Counted from the first letter of the stretch, positions 1 through 9,112 are shown. The stretch: DNA of 64,000 bases from Roseimicrobium sp. ORNL1 (GCF_011044495.1 NZ_CP049143.1:6572001-6636000); one strand, 5' to 3'. The notes: a model not told the origin generated them from the sequence alone. Translations and numbers: made by a program.

Positions 1-2
1 TG

Positions 3-1001
3 GGCGCGAAGATGGGACCACTCAATGACGAGCTCATCCATGTGGGCTACAACCGCCCGGAGATCTTCCGTGTGCTCATCAATGAACGCTTCTCAAAGCC
101 GCAGGCGACGGTGATGACCTTCAGCCGGGACTTCGACTTCGGTCCGCTCAATGCCGTCGTGAATCCGGCGGATGGCCAGCTTTATGTCATCGGATTCCAG
201 GTGTGGGGCACCACGGCGAAGAAGCTCAGCGGCATTTCCCGCATCCGCTACACCGGCGCACCACGCGTCCTGCTGAAAGAATGCACCCCGATGGACAAGG
301 GCGTGCTGCTGCATTTCACCGAGGCGCTCGATCCGAAGCTGGCCTCGGACCCCGCGAGCTTTTCCGCGGAACGCTGGAACTACAAGCGCACCGCCGAGTA
401 CGGCTCACCGCACCTGAAGCTGGATGGCACCACCGGCCAGGAATGGATGGCCGCCAGCAGTGCGTATCTGAGCAAGGATGGGAAGAGTGTGTTCATCGGC
501 ATTCCCGACATGAAGGCCGGGGTGAACCAGATGCGCATCGGCTGGGGCCTGCAGAGCAAGGATGGTCACAAGGCGGAGAACACCGCGTATTTCACCCCCT
601 ATGAACTGGCCACCTTCGACCCCGTGAAGGAGGGTTTTGATGACATCAAGGTCGACCTCACGCCGCGCAAGGTGGAGGTCGCCGCGATGGCGAAGCCCAC
701 CGTGGAGGAAGGCTTGCGCCTCTCAAATATGGTTGGCTGCATGGCCTGCCATAGCATCGACGGCACGACGGTGGGCAAGGTGGGACCGAGTTGGAAGGGC
801 ATCTACGGCACCAAGCGTGAACTGGCCAAGAAGGGCACGGCCGTGGCGGATGAAGCCTACATCCGCGAATCCATCCTGAACCCCAGCGCGAAGGTGGTGA
901 AGGGCTTTGAGAAGTTCGATACCGGCATGCCGATCTATGCGGGCATCCTGAATGAGTCGCAGGTGGAGTCGCTGATCTTGTACATCAAGAGTTTGAAGTA
1001 G
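3..1001 (+). CDS. C-terminal part of a heme c-containing membrane-bound dehydrogenase-type protein (5' partial)
   Basis: The reading frame is open to the left edge of the window, so the true start lies outside. The last roughly 90 residues form a cytochrome c domain. CMACH (heme attachment, codons at about 738-752) follows a helix, and a later Met in TGMPIYAGILNE is a plausible axial ligand before the C-terminal helix. The preceding 230 residues look like the end of a beta-propeller plus an Ig-like domain (segments such as LNAVVNPADGQLYVIGFQ), as in the large PQQ/sorbosone-dehydrogenase-like proteins with a C-terminal heme domain common in Planctomycetes and Verrucomicrobia. The likely role is periplasmic electron transfer from sugar or alcohol oxidation; the substrate cannot be told. 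The family assignment rests on domain order and is moderately sure; the heme domain itself is clear. Confidence 0.75.
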   Translation, partial: GAKMGPLNDELIHVGYNRPEIFRVLINERFSKPQATVMTFSRDFDFGPLNAVVNPADGQLYVIGFQVWGTTAKKLSGISRIRYTGAPRVLLKECTPMDKGVLLHFTEALDPKLASDPASFSAERWNYKRTAEYGSPHLKLDGTTGQEWMAASSAYLSKDGKSVFIGIPDMKAGVNQMRIGWGLQSKDGHKAENTAYFTPYELATFDPVKEGFDDIKVDLTPRKVEVAAMAKPTVEEGLRLSNMVGCMACHSIDGTTVGKVGPSWKGIYGTKRELAKKGTAVADEAYIRESILNPSAKVVKGFEKFDTGMPIYAGILNESQVESLILYIKSLK

Positions 1002-1009
1002 AAACAACC

Positions 1010-1375
1010 ATGGAAAAGCCGGCAGTCTACAAACAGGTCATCGACCATCTCGTTGAAGAGTGCAAAAGCGGCCAGGGGCAGATAGGTCCGGCTCGTGCAA
1101 GGCAAGGAGTTTGGAATGCGAACGCAACTGCTGACTTCATTCCTGAACAGCATAAGATCAATGTATTGCTGTCTGAGCTTACAGAGGAACAAAGAGACAT
1201 TCTCGCGGGAGTGTTGGAACAGCAGTTTTCAGCCGGCGTCTTCGAGAGTCTGAAGGCTCTGGAGATATTCGCCATCAAGCCATTTGAGGATGGATATGAA
1301 GGCAGTCCGTACAATGATTTCATCGGCCGACTTACCCTGGATGATTGGGCTTGGCCCGATGAATCCCAGCGATAG
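1010..1375 (+). CDS. hypothetical protein, 121 aa
   Basis: A small soluble acidic protein starting 8 nt after the stop of the cytochrome gene, so possibly cotranscribed. No signal peptide, membrane segment or metal motif is visible. The sequence is mostly helical in appearance with an aromatic, acidic tail (LTLDDWAWPDES). Its amino acid composition is that of a real coding sequence and the frame is well used. It may belong to one of the small DUF families of about 120 residues, but I do not recognise it with certainty, and no function is proposed. Confidence 0.65.
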   Translation: MEKPAVYKQVIDHLVEECKSGQGQIGPARARQGVWNANATADFIPEQHKINVLLSELTEEQRDILAGVLEQQFSAGVFESLKALEIFAIKPFEDGYEGSPYNDFIGRLTLDDWAWPDESQR

Positions 1376-1537
1376 AAGAAGACCCGATTTATTTCTGGGA
1401 TAGACGGCTACGGCTCCGTGCCACTTGCTCCCTGCTGTCGCTCCATAAGCTCGGGAGACATCATCTCGCGGCTGCCTCTTGACGCCGACGGCTTCCGTGC
1501 GCTTTTGTGCAGGCAAGGCCCGACTCCACCTTCTCCC

Positions 1538-2095
1538 ATGAGCGCCAAGCCCACGCTACCATCACTCTTCCCCAGCCTCACCACCCTGTACTGGAATGAC
1601 CGGGCGTTCGGCAGGTGGGCGAAGGCATGCAGTTTTTCACTGGTGGTGGCTGCCGGCATGTACTGGGTGACACGGCCGGTCCCCGGTGCGCTGGTCACCG
1701 AGAACACCGCCTTCGACGCCGAAATAGGCAAAATGGTGCCTCCCATTGCCATTGCGGTGGCTGTGGTGGCGTTGGTGCTGCTAATACTGCGGTACCTGAC
1801 CGTGAAGAAGACTCTCACCCAGGGCACCGCCATCAAGGGACTGGTGGAGGACATCGAGGTCTACTCCCGCGAACAGGACACCGACCGTACCCCAGGCCAA
1901 AAGCGGTCCTATGTGCGCACTTATTGGGCCATCCTCGTCTATACCTTTGCGGGAAAGGAAAGGAGGGTCAAACTCAAGCTGCCGAACTCCGGTTTCGTCT
2001 TTGGCCTGGCCAAGGGCCAGGAGACTGACCTCATGGTGCTGGAATCCAGGCCGGACAAGCCCTTCATCCGCTCGGTCTATCTGAAACGGTCCTGA
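1538..2095 (+). CDS. membrane protein of unknown function, DUF3592-like
   Basis: The protein is 185 residues from the chosen ATG (MSAKPTLPSLF). The frame is open upstream to 1418, but that stretch is low-quality sequence without a ribosome site. Two hydrophobic segments (around residues 27-45 and 67-87) enclose a short extracytoplasmic loop. After the second comes a soluble beta-rich domain with YVRTYWAILVYTFAGKERRVKLKLPNSG. Two N-terminal helices followed by a small beta domain that reads like a DUF3592 or OB-like fold is a common layout for uncharacterised envelope proteins. It stands alone between gene 1010-1375 and the kinase gene. The start is moderately sure and the function unknown. 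Confidence 0.6.
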   Translation: MSAKPTLPSLFPSLTTLYWNDRAFGRWAKACSFSLVVAAGMYWVTRPVPGALVTENTAFDAEIGKMVPPIAIAVAVVALVLLILRYLTVKKTLTQGTAIKGLVEDIEVYSREQDTDRTPGQKRSYVRTYWAILVYTFAGKERRVKLKLPNSGFVFGLAKGQETDLMVLESRPDKPFIRSVYLKRS

Positions 2096-2226
2096 CCTCA
2101 AGGCGGGTTGCCGAGCCGGACACCTCCCGGCCTGAAAGACAGCGCGATGTCCTTGGAGGCAGGCCTTGCCATGCGATATAGTATTGCTGGATCGGAATGT
2201 GCTGATCTGGAGGAGAGGTTATCGCC

Positions 2227-3078
2227 ATGCATGCACTGAGCACACGGTATCAAATCCAGGAGGTCATCGGGCATGGTGGCGCAGGCACGGTGTACCGCGC
2301 GCTGGACACGCAACTGGACAGGCCGGTAGCCATCAAGAAGCTGCACACGGTGGAGGGCGCAGCTTCGCAGTCGGCCATCATCCAGAATGTGACTGCCAGT
2401 TTGCTGCGCGAGGCGAAAACGCTCTCCGCCCTCCAGCACCCGAACATTGTCACCCTGTATGACATGGGCGTGGATGAAGAAGGGCCGTACGTAGTCATGG
2501 AGTATCTTGAGGGGCAGACGCTTGAGGAGGCGATCGAGCACGCTCCCTTCCCCATGCGCGAGTTTTCCATGCTGGCGGAGGATGTCCTGAATGGACTGAA
2601 GGCGGCGCACACGCGAAACATCCTGCACCGCGACATGAAACCGGCGAACATCAAGCTGGTGTGGCTCTCCACCGGTGAGCTCAAGTTTAAGATTCTCGAC
2701 TTCGGCCTCGCGAAGTTCTCGGCCATCCCCTCCGTGCAGACCATGGATATCAAAGGTGGCGTACTGGGCTCCATCCACTTCATGGCACCGGAGCAGTTTG
2801 AGCGCAGTCCCCTGGATGCGCGCACGGATCTGTATTCCACCGGGTGTGTCTTTTTTCATGCGCTCACGGCACGTTATCCCTTCACCGGAAAAACCGAGCC
2901 TCAAGTGATGATGTCTCACATGTACCATCAAGTGGGCCCGCTGGCGGAACTCCGCCCCGACCTGGGCCAGCCCGTGGTGGACTGGGTTCTGAAGTTCATG
3001 CAACGCGATCCGAATGATCGACACCAGTCGGCGGCGGAGGCACTGCAAAGCTTGCAGGAGGCGATGGCGGAGGGATGA
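2227..3078 (+). CDS. serine/threonine protein kinase, catalytic domain only
   Basis: A Hanks-type kinase of 283 residues. It has the glycine-rich loop GHGGAGTVY (about 15-23), the ATP-anchoring lysine in VAIKK (37), the C-helix Glu in LLREAK, the catalytic loop HRDMKPAN (Asp136, Asn141), the metal-binding DFG (Asp158) and the APE segment (MAPEQF). All key residues are present, so it should be active. Bacterial relatives usually continue into a membrane helix and a sensory domain (PASTA, WD, TPR); here the protein ends right after the kinase fold. It is therefore cytoplasmic and must take its input from a partner. No phosphatase or forkhead-associated protein lies nearby. The ATG at 2227 sits just ahead of the first beta strand, which fits the domain start. 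Confidence 0.92.
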   Translation: MHALSTRYQIQEVIGHGGAGTVYRALDTQLDRPVAIKKLHTVEGAASQSAIIQNVTASLLREAKTLSALQHPNIVTLYDMGVDEEGPYVVMEYLEGQTLEEAIEHAPFPMREFSMLAEDVLNGLKAAHTRNILHRDMKPANIKLVWLSTGELKFKILDFGLAKFSAIPSVQTMDIKGGVLGSIHFMAPEQFERSPLDARTDLYSTGCVFFHALTARYPFTGKTEPQVMMSHMYHQVGPLAELRPDLGQPVVDWVLKFMQRDPNDRHQSAAEALQSLQEAMAEG

Positions 3079-3203
3079 GATGATCGACGGAGGACTCGTA
3101 GCGATCTCCTTGTCGGTCGTGAAGGCCGATGCCAGAATAAAGACCAGTCTCGGCGCTTACCAGTGAGCTTGCGTTTGGAGTGTGGTGTCGTGTTCCGCAT
3201 GGG

Positions 3204-3690
3204 CGCATGAACGTCGGGTTAAGAAAGCTGTATGACACCAAAAGTGAAGGAACCAATAACGACAGATCCGGATGCTGTGACGCGCAGCGTCCTTGGACTG
3301 CGTGCAGCCCTGCTGCCGCTTTGGAGAGTCCGCAGCCTGCCGCGGCGATGGTGACATGCACTCGTAGGCTAACGTGTCCAAAACAGCTTGGCGACTTCGT
3401 CGCGGTGAAGCGTGCAGCAGGCTACACTTGAGGAAAGCGGCAGCAGGGCTGCACGCAGTCCAAGGCCTTCGGCACCACTTCCATATCCTTGACCTGACGT
3501 TCATACGCGGCCCTGCGAAGCTACTGCTTGCAAGGCAGCTTCAACTTCGGTCGAATAATTCACGCTACGCGCGTGACTGCGCACCCGTACGGCTGAAGCC
3601 GTAACTACATTGATAGCTGTCGCATTTCCGTGGCTGCACCTTAGTCACCATTTCCACATCCCTAACCTGACGCTCATGCCCAGTGCGGGA
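3204..3690. repeat. intergenic palindromic element, family A copy 1, within a 650-bp gap
   Basis: The gap between the kinase gene and the hydrolase gene (3079-3728) holds no convincing gene. Its core is a pair of perfect 32-bp inverted arms at 3291-3322 and 3434-3465 (starting CCTTGGACTGCG). The spacer contains a smaller hairpin, GGCGACTTCGTCGC. Homologous elements with the same arms and spacer occur at 40358-40528 (inverted) and 63447-63621. Short outer sequences are also repeated: GTCGGGTTAAGAAAG at about 3212 resembles its inverse near 3485-3505 and 3657-3680. The boundary of the whole mobile unit is therefore uncertain. No transposase is linked, so it reads as a MITE-like non-autonomous element. 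Confidence 0.8.
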
Positions 3691-3728
3691 AACTTGACGC
3701 CCCACTCCAAGTGCGCAAAAGCGCATCA

Positions 3729-4823
3729 TCACTTGCTCAACACCCCCGAAATCAACGCATACGCCTTCTCCCTTACCGCATCCGGAAAGTCATGGTCACA
3801 ATCCGGATGCTCCACGGCAATCCGATCCGCCGCTCCATGCAGCGCATACACACGACGCGCAGACTCGACCACGCGGTCCACGCTCTCCCATTTGAAGTTG
3901 GAGTCCTTCAGCGGGGCATTGATGAGCACGTGGCGCGGCGCCAGCGCGGCGAGCAATTCAGGAAAATCGAACGGGATCTCCGCGAGTCTGTTTTGATAGC
4001 CCGCCAGCTTGGGCATGTAGCGTGTCTGGCACCAACCCTTCTCCAGTACCCACTTGGTGGCATCGCCGCCGTAGTAGTCGCGATAGGAATCCAGTCCACA
4101 GCTAGAAACGACAACCTGGACTCGCGGGTCAAAGACAGCGGTGTAAACGGAATTGTGTCCACCCAGTGAGTGACCGATAGCGGCATACTTCCCATGCTTC
4201 ACGTAGAGCAACGAGTCGAGCAGATCGAGCGCGCGCATGTTATCCCACACCGCCTTCAGGGTGCCACTCTCCCATCCCAATGCCTTGATGTCCGGCTGAT
4301 AGTTCGCGAGCAGCGGATAGCTTGGCGAGATGGTGACGAAGCCCCTCTCCGCGAGCTCGCTGGCATACTGCCGGTTCTGCTTGCCTCCGAGCCCCACCAC
4401 CACTTTGTAGCCGACGGTGTTATCCGTGGGGTGAAGGCAGAGAACTCCGGGCGCTGGCTTCCCTGACAGGGCAGACTTCGGAATGCACAGGTACGCCGGT
4501 GTGCGGCTCCCCGGCTCCGAGGCATAGCTGATGAGTCGTCGCACATAGGTCCCGCAGTCCGTTTCCTCCTCCACCCGCACGTCCAGCGGGATGCGTTTCT
4601 CATCCCCCGGCAGCTTGCCCATGATGGCCTGCACGCCCTCCAAGATCACCTTGCGCCGGGATTCCCACTCCGCCGGAGTTGTGGCAGCTTTGCCGCCTCC
4701 GGGAAGTGCCAACGTATCGAAGGCATCCAGCGTGCGCTGGAACGTTTCACCACGCAGCGCAGGAGCACCACAGAGGGAAATGAGGAGGGTCAGCGCGAAA
4801 ATCGGGAGAAGAGGAATCCGCAT
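3729..4823 (-). CDS. secreted alpha/beta hydrolase (acetyl xylan esterase / dienelactone hydrolase type)
   Basis: The protein is 364 residues from the ATG at 4823, which opens an export signal (MRIPLLPIFALTLLISLCG, cut near ALRGE). A start at 4895 is possible in frame but overlaps the RND gene and spoils the signal peptide. The nucleophile elbow GHSLGG (Ser219) and a C-terminal HPDCDHDFP segment carrying the likely catalytic His mark an alpha/beta hydrolase. The HPTDNTVGYK and GFVTISPSYPLL regions match the large-insert group that includes acetyl xylan and glucuronoyl esterase-like enzymes of Planctomycetes and Verrucomicrobia. The probable job is periplasmic ester cleavage on plant or algal polysaccharide; the exact substrate is unknown. 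It lies 8 bp downstream of the RND gene, so cotranscription is likely. Confidence 0.85.
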   Translation of the reverse strand: MRIPLLPIFALTLLISLCGAPALRGETFQRTLDAFDTLALPGGGKAATTPAEWESRRKVILEGVQAIMGKLPGDEKRIPLDVRVEEETDCGTYVRRLISYASEPGSRTPAYLCIPKSALSGKPAPGVLCLHPTDNTVGYKVVVGLGGKQNRQYASELAERGFVTISPSYPLLANYQPDIKALGWESGTLKAVWDNMRALDLLDSLLYVKHGKYAAIGHSLGGHNSVYTAVFDPRVQVVVSSCGLDSYRDYYGGDATKWVLEKGWCQTRYMPKLAGYQNRLAEIPFDFPELLAALAPRHVLINAPLKDSNFKWESVDRVVESARRVYALHGAADRIAVEHPDCDHDFPDAVREKAYALISGVLSK

Positions 4824-4831
4824 GCGGAATG

Positions 4832-7800
4832 CTACGCTTCCACACCCGGCAGGTTTTCCTCTTTGGTTCCCGATGACGGTACTATCGTGCCCCACCAGCG
4901 GCTGAGGACCTGTCCCACGTCATTCAGTGCCATGTAGCACATGGGCACGAGATAGAGACAGATCACCGTGGCAAAGAGACTGCCGTACCCCATGGCCACA
5001 GACACAGGCGTGAGGAATTGCGCATGCGTGCTCTGCGCCCCCTGGCTGAAGAAGAATGGCGCCACCTTCGCGATCCAGGTGCCATCGAAGATGAGCGGCA
5101 CCAGTCCGAAGAACGTGGTGATTTGTGTGAGAAAGATGGCGCGGAACCTCGCGGCGCCGCCTTCGCGCACAGCGCTGACGACTCCGTCTGTCTGCCTTCG
5201 GTGGATGATCTCATCCACCAGCACCAGCGTGTCATTCACGATCACGCCTGACACGGCCAGCATGCCCAGGATGCTCATCTTGCTGACGGGGAAGCCATGG
5301 AAGACATGCCCCAGCACCGCCCCCACCACTCCGAAGGGCACGACCACCAGCACCACGAAGGGCAGGAAGTAGCTCTTAAACGGAATGGCTGTGAGACAGT
5401 AAAGGCCGAAGAGCACAATGGCGAACATCACCCATGCTGCTTTTGTGCTCTCGCGCTCTGCGCGGGCTTCACCTTCAAAGGTCCACTTCACGTGGGGATG
5501 CGGGCGCATGAACTCCTCCAGGTGCTGGCTGATGTCCGCACGCAGGGCCACGAGGTCCACGGACTTCTTATCCACGTCCGCGGTGATGTTCAGCGCGCGC
5601 TGGCGGTTCACACGACGGATGGCAGAGAAGCCCTTGCCCACTTTCATTTCAGCCACACGACTGAAAGGAATCTCAAGTCCATCGGTCGTGCGCACGCGCA
5701 TGGTCTCCAAGGTGGAGAGACTGCGGCGCTCATCCCGCGGATACCGCAGCATGACCTTCAGCTCATTGCGCCCGCGCTGGATGCGCTGCACTTCGCTGCC
5801 ATAAAAGGCCTGCCGCACCTGGCGAGCGAGATCACTCACGGTGACGCCGAATTGCCGCGCCTCCGGTTTCAAGCGGAGCTGGATTTCATTCCTGCCGGTG
5901 TCGAGTGAGTCATTGATGTCAAAGACGCCGGGATACTTGGCCAGCTGATCTTTGATCGCGGATGAGAGTTCCAACAGCTCCGAAGGATTCGTGCCCGTGA
6001 GCTGGATGTCGATGGGATCGCCAGAGCGGAAGATCTCCGAACGGAAGCTCACCTCCTCCGCGCCCACGATGGTGCCGATGCGCTTGCGCCATTCATTGGC
6101 CATGTCCACCGTGTTCACCTTCATGGTGCGCTCCTCGGGGCCATAGGTCTCGATATTCACCTCCCCGATGTGTGCCTGACCGCCGCTGCTGGAGCTGGAC
6201 GTCAACCGCGTGGTGCCGGTGGTGGCGATGATGTGGCGAATGACCGGCGTGCCATCCGGACCCACATATTCCTTCCGCATCTGCTCGGCGATCTCATAGA
6301 TGCGGGCGATGTGGGCATCCGTCACTTCGAAGGGCGTGCCCTCCAGCATGGAGAGACGCGCCTCAATGCGCTCACTGGCGATGCGCGGAAACTCCACATA
6401 CTGGATGCGCCCGCTGAAGAACATGCCGCATAAAATCGCAAGGCCTCCGAAGCTGCACGCCAGCACGGTGTACCGGTGATCGAGGCAAAACTTGAGAGAG
6501 GGCCGGTAGACCCGGTTCACAAAACCCTCCAGCATGCCATCTGCCCAGCGGTGGAGAGGATCGAGCAGGTGGCCGACTTCCTCCAACGGCCGAATCGGGT
6601 GCGCCAGGTGCGCGGGCAGGATGATTTTCGTCTCTACCAGCGCGATCAGCATCACCATGATGAAGACAATCGCGATGGGCTTGAACATGCGGCCCATGTC
6701 GCTCGAATCAAAGATCATCGGCAGGAACGCCATCACCGTGGTGAGCACGCCGAAGGTGATGGGCACCGCCATGCGCTTGGTGCCTTCGATGGCAGCGGTC
6801 ATCGGATTCATGCCCTGCCTTCGCAGGGTGTCCACGTGTTCACTGATCACGATGGCGTCATCCACCACGATGCCCAGCACCAGGATGAATCCGAACAAGG
6901 TGGAGATATTGATTGTGATGTCGAAGTACGGCATCAACGCAAACGCGCCCAGGAAGGAGACCGGCAGGCCCACCACAATCCAGAAAACGGATTCCAGCCG
7001 CAGGAAGAGACCGATGCAAAGCAGCACGAGGATGAGGCTGCTCCTTGCATTATCCAGGAGCAGGTCGATGCGCCCCTTCACGATCTTTGAACGATCATTC
7101 CAGTACTCGATGCTCACCCCATCCGGCATGCGGTGGCGGGCATCGTCGATATACTTCTTCACATTGTCCGCGATGGTGATGGCGTTCTGGTTACCCTCGC
7201 GCATCACGTTCACCACCACACAGCGCTTCCCATTCAGGCGGGCATAGAGGAGGTTTTCATTGAAGCCGTCCTCGATCTTCGCGATCTCGCCCAGTGTGAG
7301 TTTGGATCCATCCGGGCGTGTGAGCACCACTACGTTCGCATAGTCCTCACCCGTATAGGCGCGTCCCTTGGTGCGGATGGAAACGTCCCCCGCCTCTGTG
7401 CGCACCACACCGGCAGGCAGGTCGATGGCTGCATTGCGAATCGCCGAACTGATGGACTCCAGCGTGAGGCCGTATTTCCTCAGCGTTTCCTCAGATACCT
7501 CGATGGCAATCTCCAGCGGTCGTGAGCCCGCCAGCGTCACGTAGGAAATGCCTGGCTGGGCCGCGAGCTCATCCCGCACCTGCTCGCCGAGACGGCGCAG
7601 ATCGCGCTCACCCATGTCCGCCGCGATCACCACGGTGATCACCGAGCGCCTTTCATCATCCACCTGGATGACGGGCTTCTCCGCCTCCTCGGGAAACTCG
7701 GGGATGGCATCCGTACGAATCTTGATGTCCTCAAGCACCTGCCGGGGATCGCGGCCCTCCTCCACTTCCACGGAAATGTTCGCGCCGCTGGAGGAGGCCA

Positions 7801-8047
7801 GGGAATTGATGTTCTTGATACCCGCGACCGACTGGATGGCCTCCTCAATCTTGATGACAATCATCTCCTCCACCTCCTCCGGGTCGGAGGCCGGGTAGGG
7901 CACGCTGATGCTGACGATGCGCGACGGCACCTCAGGGAACACCTCCAGGGGGATCTTCCCCGCCCAAAGCGTCCACACGCCGGCGACAATCACTGCAATC
8001 ATCAGCAGATTGGCGGCGACGCTATTGCGGGCGAACCAGGAAATCAT
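4832..8047 (-). CDS. RND-family efflux transporter, AcrB/HAE1 type
   Basis: The protein is 1,071 residues from the ATG at 8047 (MISWFARNSVAANLLMI), the normal family start and size. The longer open frame to 8362 overlaps the divergent gene at 8226 and looks non-coding. The usual plan is seen: TM1, a porter domain (PSRIVSISVPYPASDPEE), TM2-6 with the paired Asp of TM4 in GIVVDDAIVISEH, a second porter half from about residue 560, and TM7-12 (GVIVNDTLVLVDEII). The pump would use the proton gradient to export drugs, metals or lipid-like compounds. No membrane fusion protein or TolC gene is adjacent, so partners must be encoded elsewhere. The secreted hydrolase follows in the same direction. Confidence 0.93.
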   Translation of the reverse strand: MISWFARNSVAANLLMIAVIVAGVWTLWAGKIPLEVFPEVPSRIVSISVPYPASDPEEVEEMIVIKIEEAIQSVAGIKNINSLASSSGANISVEVEEGRDPRQVLEDIKIRTDAIPEFPEEAEKPVIQVDDERRSVITVVIAADMGERDLRRLGEQVRDELAAQPGISYVTLAGSRPLEIAIEVSEETLRKYGLTLESISSAIRNAAIDLPAGVVRTEAGDVSIRTKGRAYTGEDYANVVVLTRPDGSKLTLGEIAKIEDGFNENLLYARLNGKRCVVVNVMREGNQNAITIADNVKKYIDDARHRMPDGVSIEYWNDRSKIVKGRIDLLLDNARSSLILVLLCIGLFLRLESVFWIVVGLPVSFLGAFALMPYFDITINISTLFGFILVLGIVVDDAIVISEHVDTLRRQGMNPMTAAIEGTKRMAVPITFGVLTTVMAFLPMIFDSSDMGRMFKPIAIVFIMVMLIALVETKIILPAHLAHPIRPLEEVGHLLDPLHRWADGMLEGFVNRVYRPSLKFCLDHRYTVLACSFGGLAILCGMFFSGRIQYVEFPRIASERIEARLSMLEGTPFEVTDAHIARIYEIAEQMRKEYVGPDGTPVIRHIIATTGTTRLTSSSSSGGQAHIGEVNIETYGPEERTMKVNTVDMANEWRKRIGTIVGAEEVSFRSEIFRSGDPIDIQLTGTNPSELLELSSAIKDQLAKYPGVFDINDSLDTGRNEIQLRLKPEARQFGVTVSDLARQVRQAFYGSEVQRIQRGRNELKVMLRYPRDERRSLSTLETMRVRTTDGLEIPFSRVAEMKVGKGFSAIRRVNRQRALNITADVDKKSVDLVALRADISQHLEEFMRPHPHVKWTFEGEARAERESTKAAWVMFAIVLFGLYCLTAIPFKSYFLPFVVLVVVPFGVVGAVLGHVFHGFPVSKMSILGMLAVSGVIVNDTLVLVDEIIHRRQTDGVVSAVREGGAARFRAIFLTQITTFFGLVPLIFDGTWIAKVAPFFFSQGAQSTHAQFLTPVSVAMGYGSLFATVICLYLVPMCYMALNDVGQVLSRWWGTIVPSSGTKEENLPGVEA

Positions 8048-8225
8048 GAAATCAGGGAGGCGGAGCACAGACCAAACCCGGGAAATAGGGAGCGGTTTCG
8101 CGGGAAGGGGTGGAGGGGATAGTTTGCATGGACGCGCCCCGGCACGCAATGAGATTGAAACTGTGAAACCAATTGCCGGTAAAGGCTCTATTGCGCGATG
8201 GAACAATACGGAGCATCCTCCCGGC

Positions 8226-8831
8226 ATGGACACCCAGGAGCAACTGCGCCTCGTGGAGCAGGAGACGGACCTTGCACGAAAGGCCCTGAGACTGGCCATG
8301 CTTGTCGCTTCGCTGTTCCGTGAATCTGGTTGCGAGACGGTAGTGGTCGGTGGCTCGGCCATCGAGTTCTACACCAACGGCGACTACATGAGCGGCGATG
8401 TGGACATCTGCTTCCTGCTACGTGGCCGCCCGGAACTGCGGGTCGTGGCCGAGCTCATGGGCAAAGTGGGCGCCACCGGAGGGCCGAGGAGCTTCAAGGT
8501 GGCGGGCCTGTTCGTAGATATTCTCGGGGAGGTCGAGACCCTGGCGCAGACCCAATTTCGAAAAATCACGGACCCCTCGACCGGACAATATGTGCTCCTT
8601 TCCAAACCCGAGGACCTCCTGGCGGAGAGGATGCTGATGGCGCTGTATCCGGCGAGGGATGATGATTCCCTTGCTTGTGCGAGGAAGCTCGTGTCCGCCG
8701 GGCTTGCAGGCGGCGTGGAAATAGATTGGCAGGAGGCGATGCGCGTAGCCGCCTTGCCGGAATATCGGGTGGAAAAGGAGTTGGCCGAACTGGTCGAACA
8801 GGTGAAAATTGAGTCTACAGAAACGCCATGA
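8226..8831 (+). CDS. nucleotidyltransferase-fold protein (AbiEii/DUF6036-like)
   Basis: The protein is 201 residues from the ATG at 8226; the open frame to 7908 runs antisense through the RND gene and is rejected. The segment VVVGGSAIEFYTNGDYMSGDVDICF has the GG-S/A then D-x-D spacing of minimal nucleotidyltransferases, where the two Asp bind metal. A third acidic position may be the Asp of VAGLFVDILGE. Families with this fold act as toxins of type IV/VII toxin-antitoxin pairs or as RNA/protein nucleotidylating enzymes. It overlaps the next small gene by 4 nt (ATGA), which suggests one translational unit and fits such a pair. Enzyme class is an inference; the target is unknown. Confidence 0.7.
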   Translation: MDTQEQLRLVEQETDLARKALRLAMLVASLFRESGCETVVVGGSAIEFYTNGDYMSGDVDICFLLRGRPELRVVAELMGKVGATGGPRSFKVAGLFVDILGEVETLAQTQFRKITDPSTGQYVLLSKPEDLLAERMLMALYPARDDDSLACARKLVSAGLAGGVEIDWQEAMRVAALPEYRVEKELAELVEQVKIESTETP

Positions 8832-9055
8832 CTGACGACTCAAAGCCCCCGGTCATCCGGATGAATGAGCCCATCACCCTCGAGGATTGGGAAAAGGGCC
8901 GGGAAGCGCGTCGTCTTTCCGGCCTAAAGGTGGCCCCGGCATCCATCCGCCGGAAGGAAAGCTCCTCGGACAAGCGGCTCCGGGCTGCCTTTGGCGGGAA
9001 ACGGGCTCCGGTGCCGGATCCGCCGGAGGAGACCTGCCCACCCCAAGCAGGCTGA
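8828..9055 (+). CDS. small hypothetical protein overlapping the nucleotidyltransferase gene
   Basis: A 75-residue charged protein whose ATG overlaps the upstream stop codon (ATGA), so it should be translated by coupling. The N-terminal part is acidic (MNEPITLEDWEKGREARRLSG). The rest is strongly basic and proline-rich, with no fixed fold evident. No signal peptide or helix-turn-helix is seen. The position after a nucleotidyltransferase-like gene is what one expects of an antitoxin or an adaptor partner. That is inferred from context only, and the protein itself is not recognised. Confidence 0.55.
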   Translation: MTDDSKPPVIRMNEPITLEDWEKGREARRLSGLKVAPASIRRKESSSDKRLRAAFGGKRAPVPDPPEETCPPQAG

Positions 9056-9112
9056 ACTGTCAAAACGAGGTGATTGCGATCCCCCGGGTTGTCCGCATAC
9101 TGGACGGGACTC

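Noticed and set aside
3291-3465. CRISPR-like repeats
   Set aside because: The repeat units are inverted, not direct, and copies are scattered tens of kilobases apart with no spacer array or cas genes.
3289-3466. Family A repeats read as coding sequence (for example 3374-3604, 40464-41360, 63498-63842)
   Set aside because: The frames exist only because the palindromes lack stops on several frames. Their peptides are the translation of the inverted arms, and they recur at every copy.
8048-8362. Upstream extension of the RND transporter gene
   Set aside because: It overlaps the divergent gene at 8226 and gives a low-complexity N-terminus not seen in the family.
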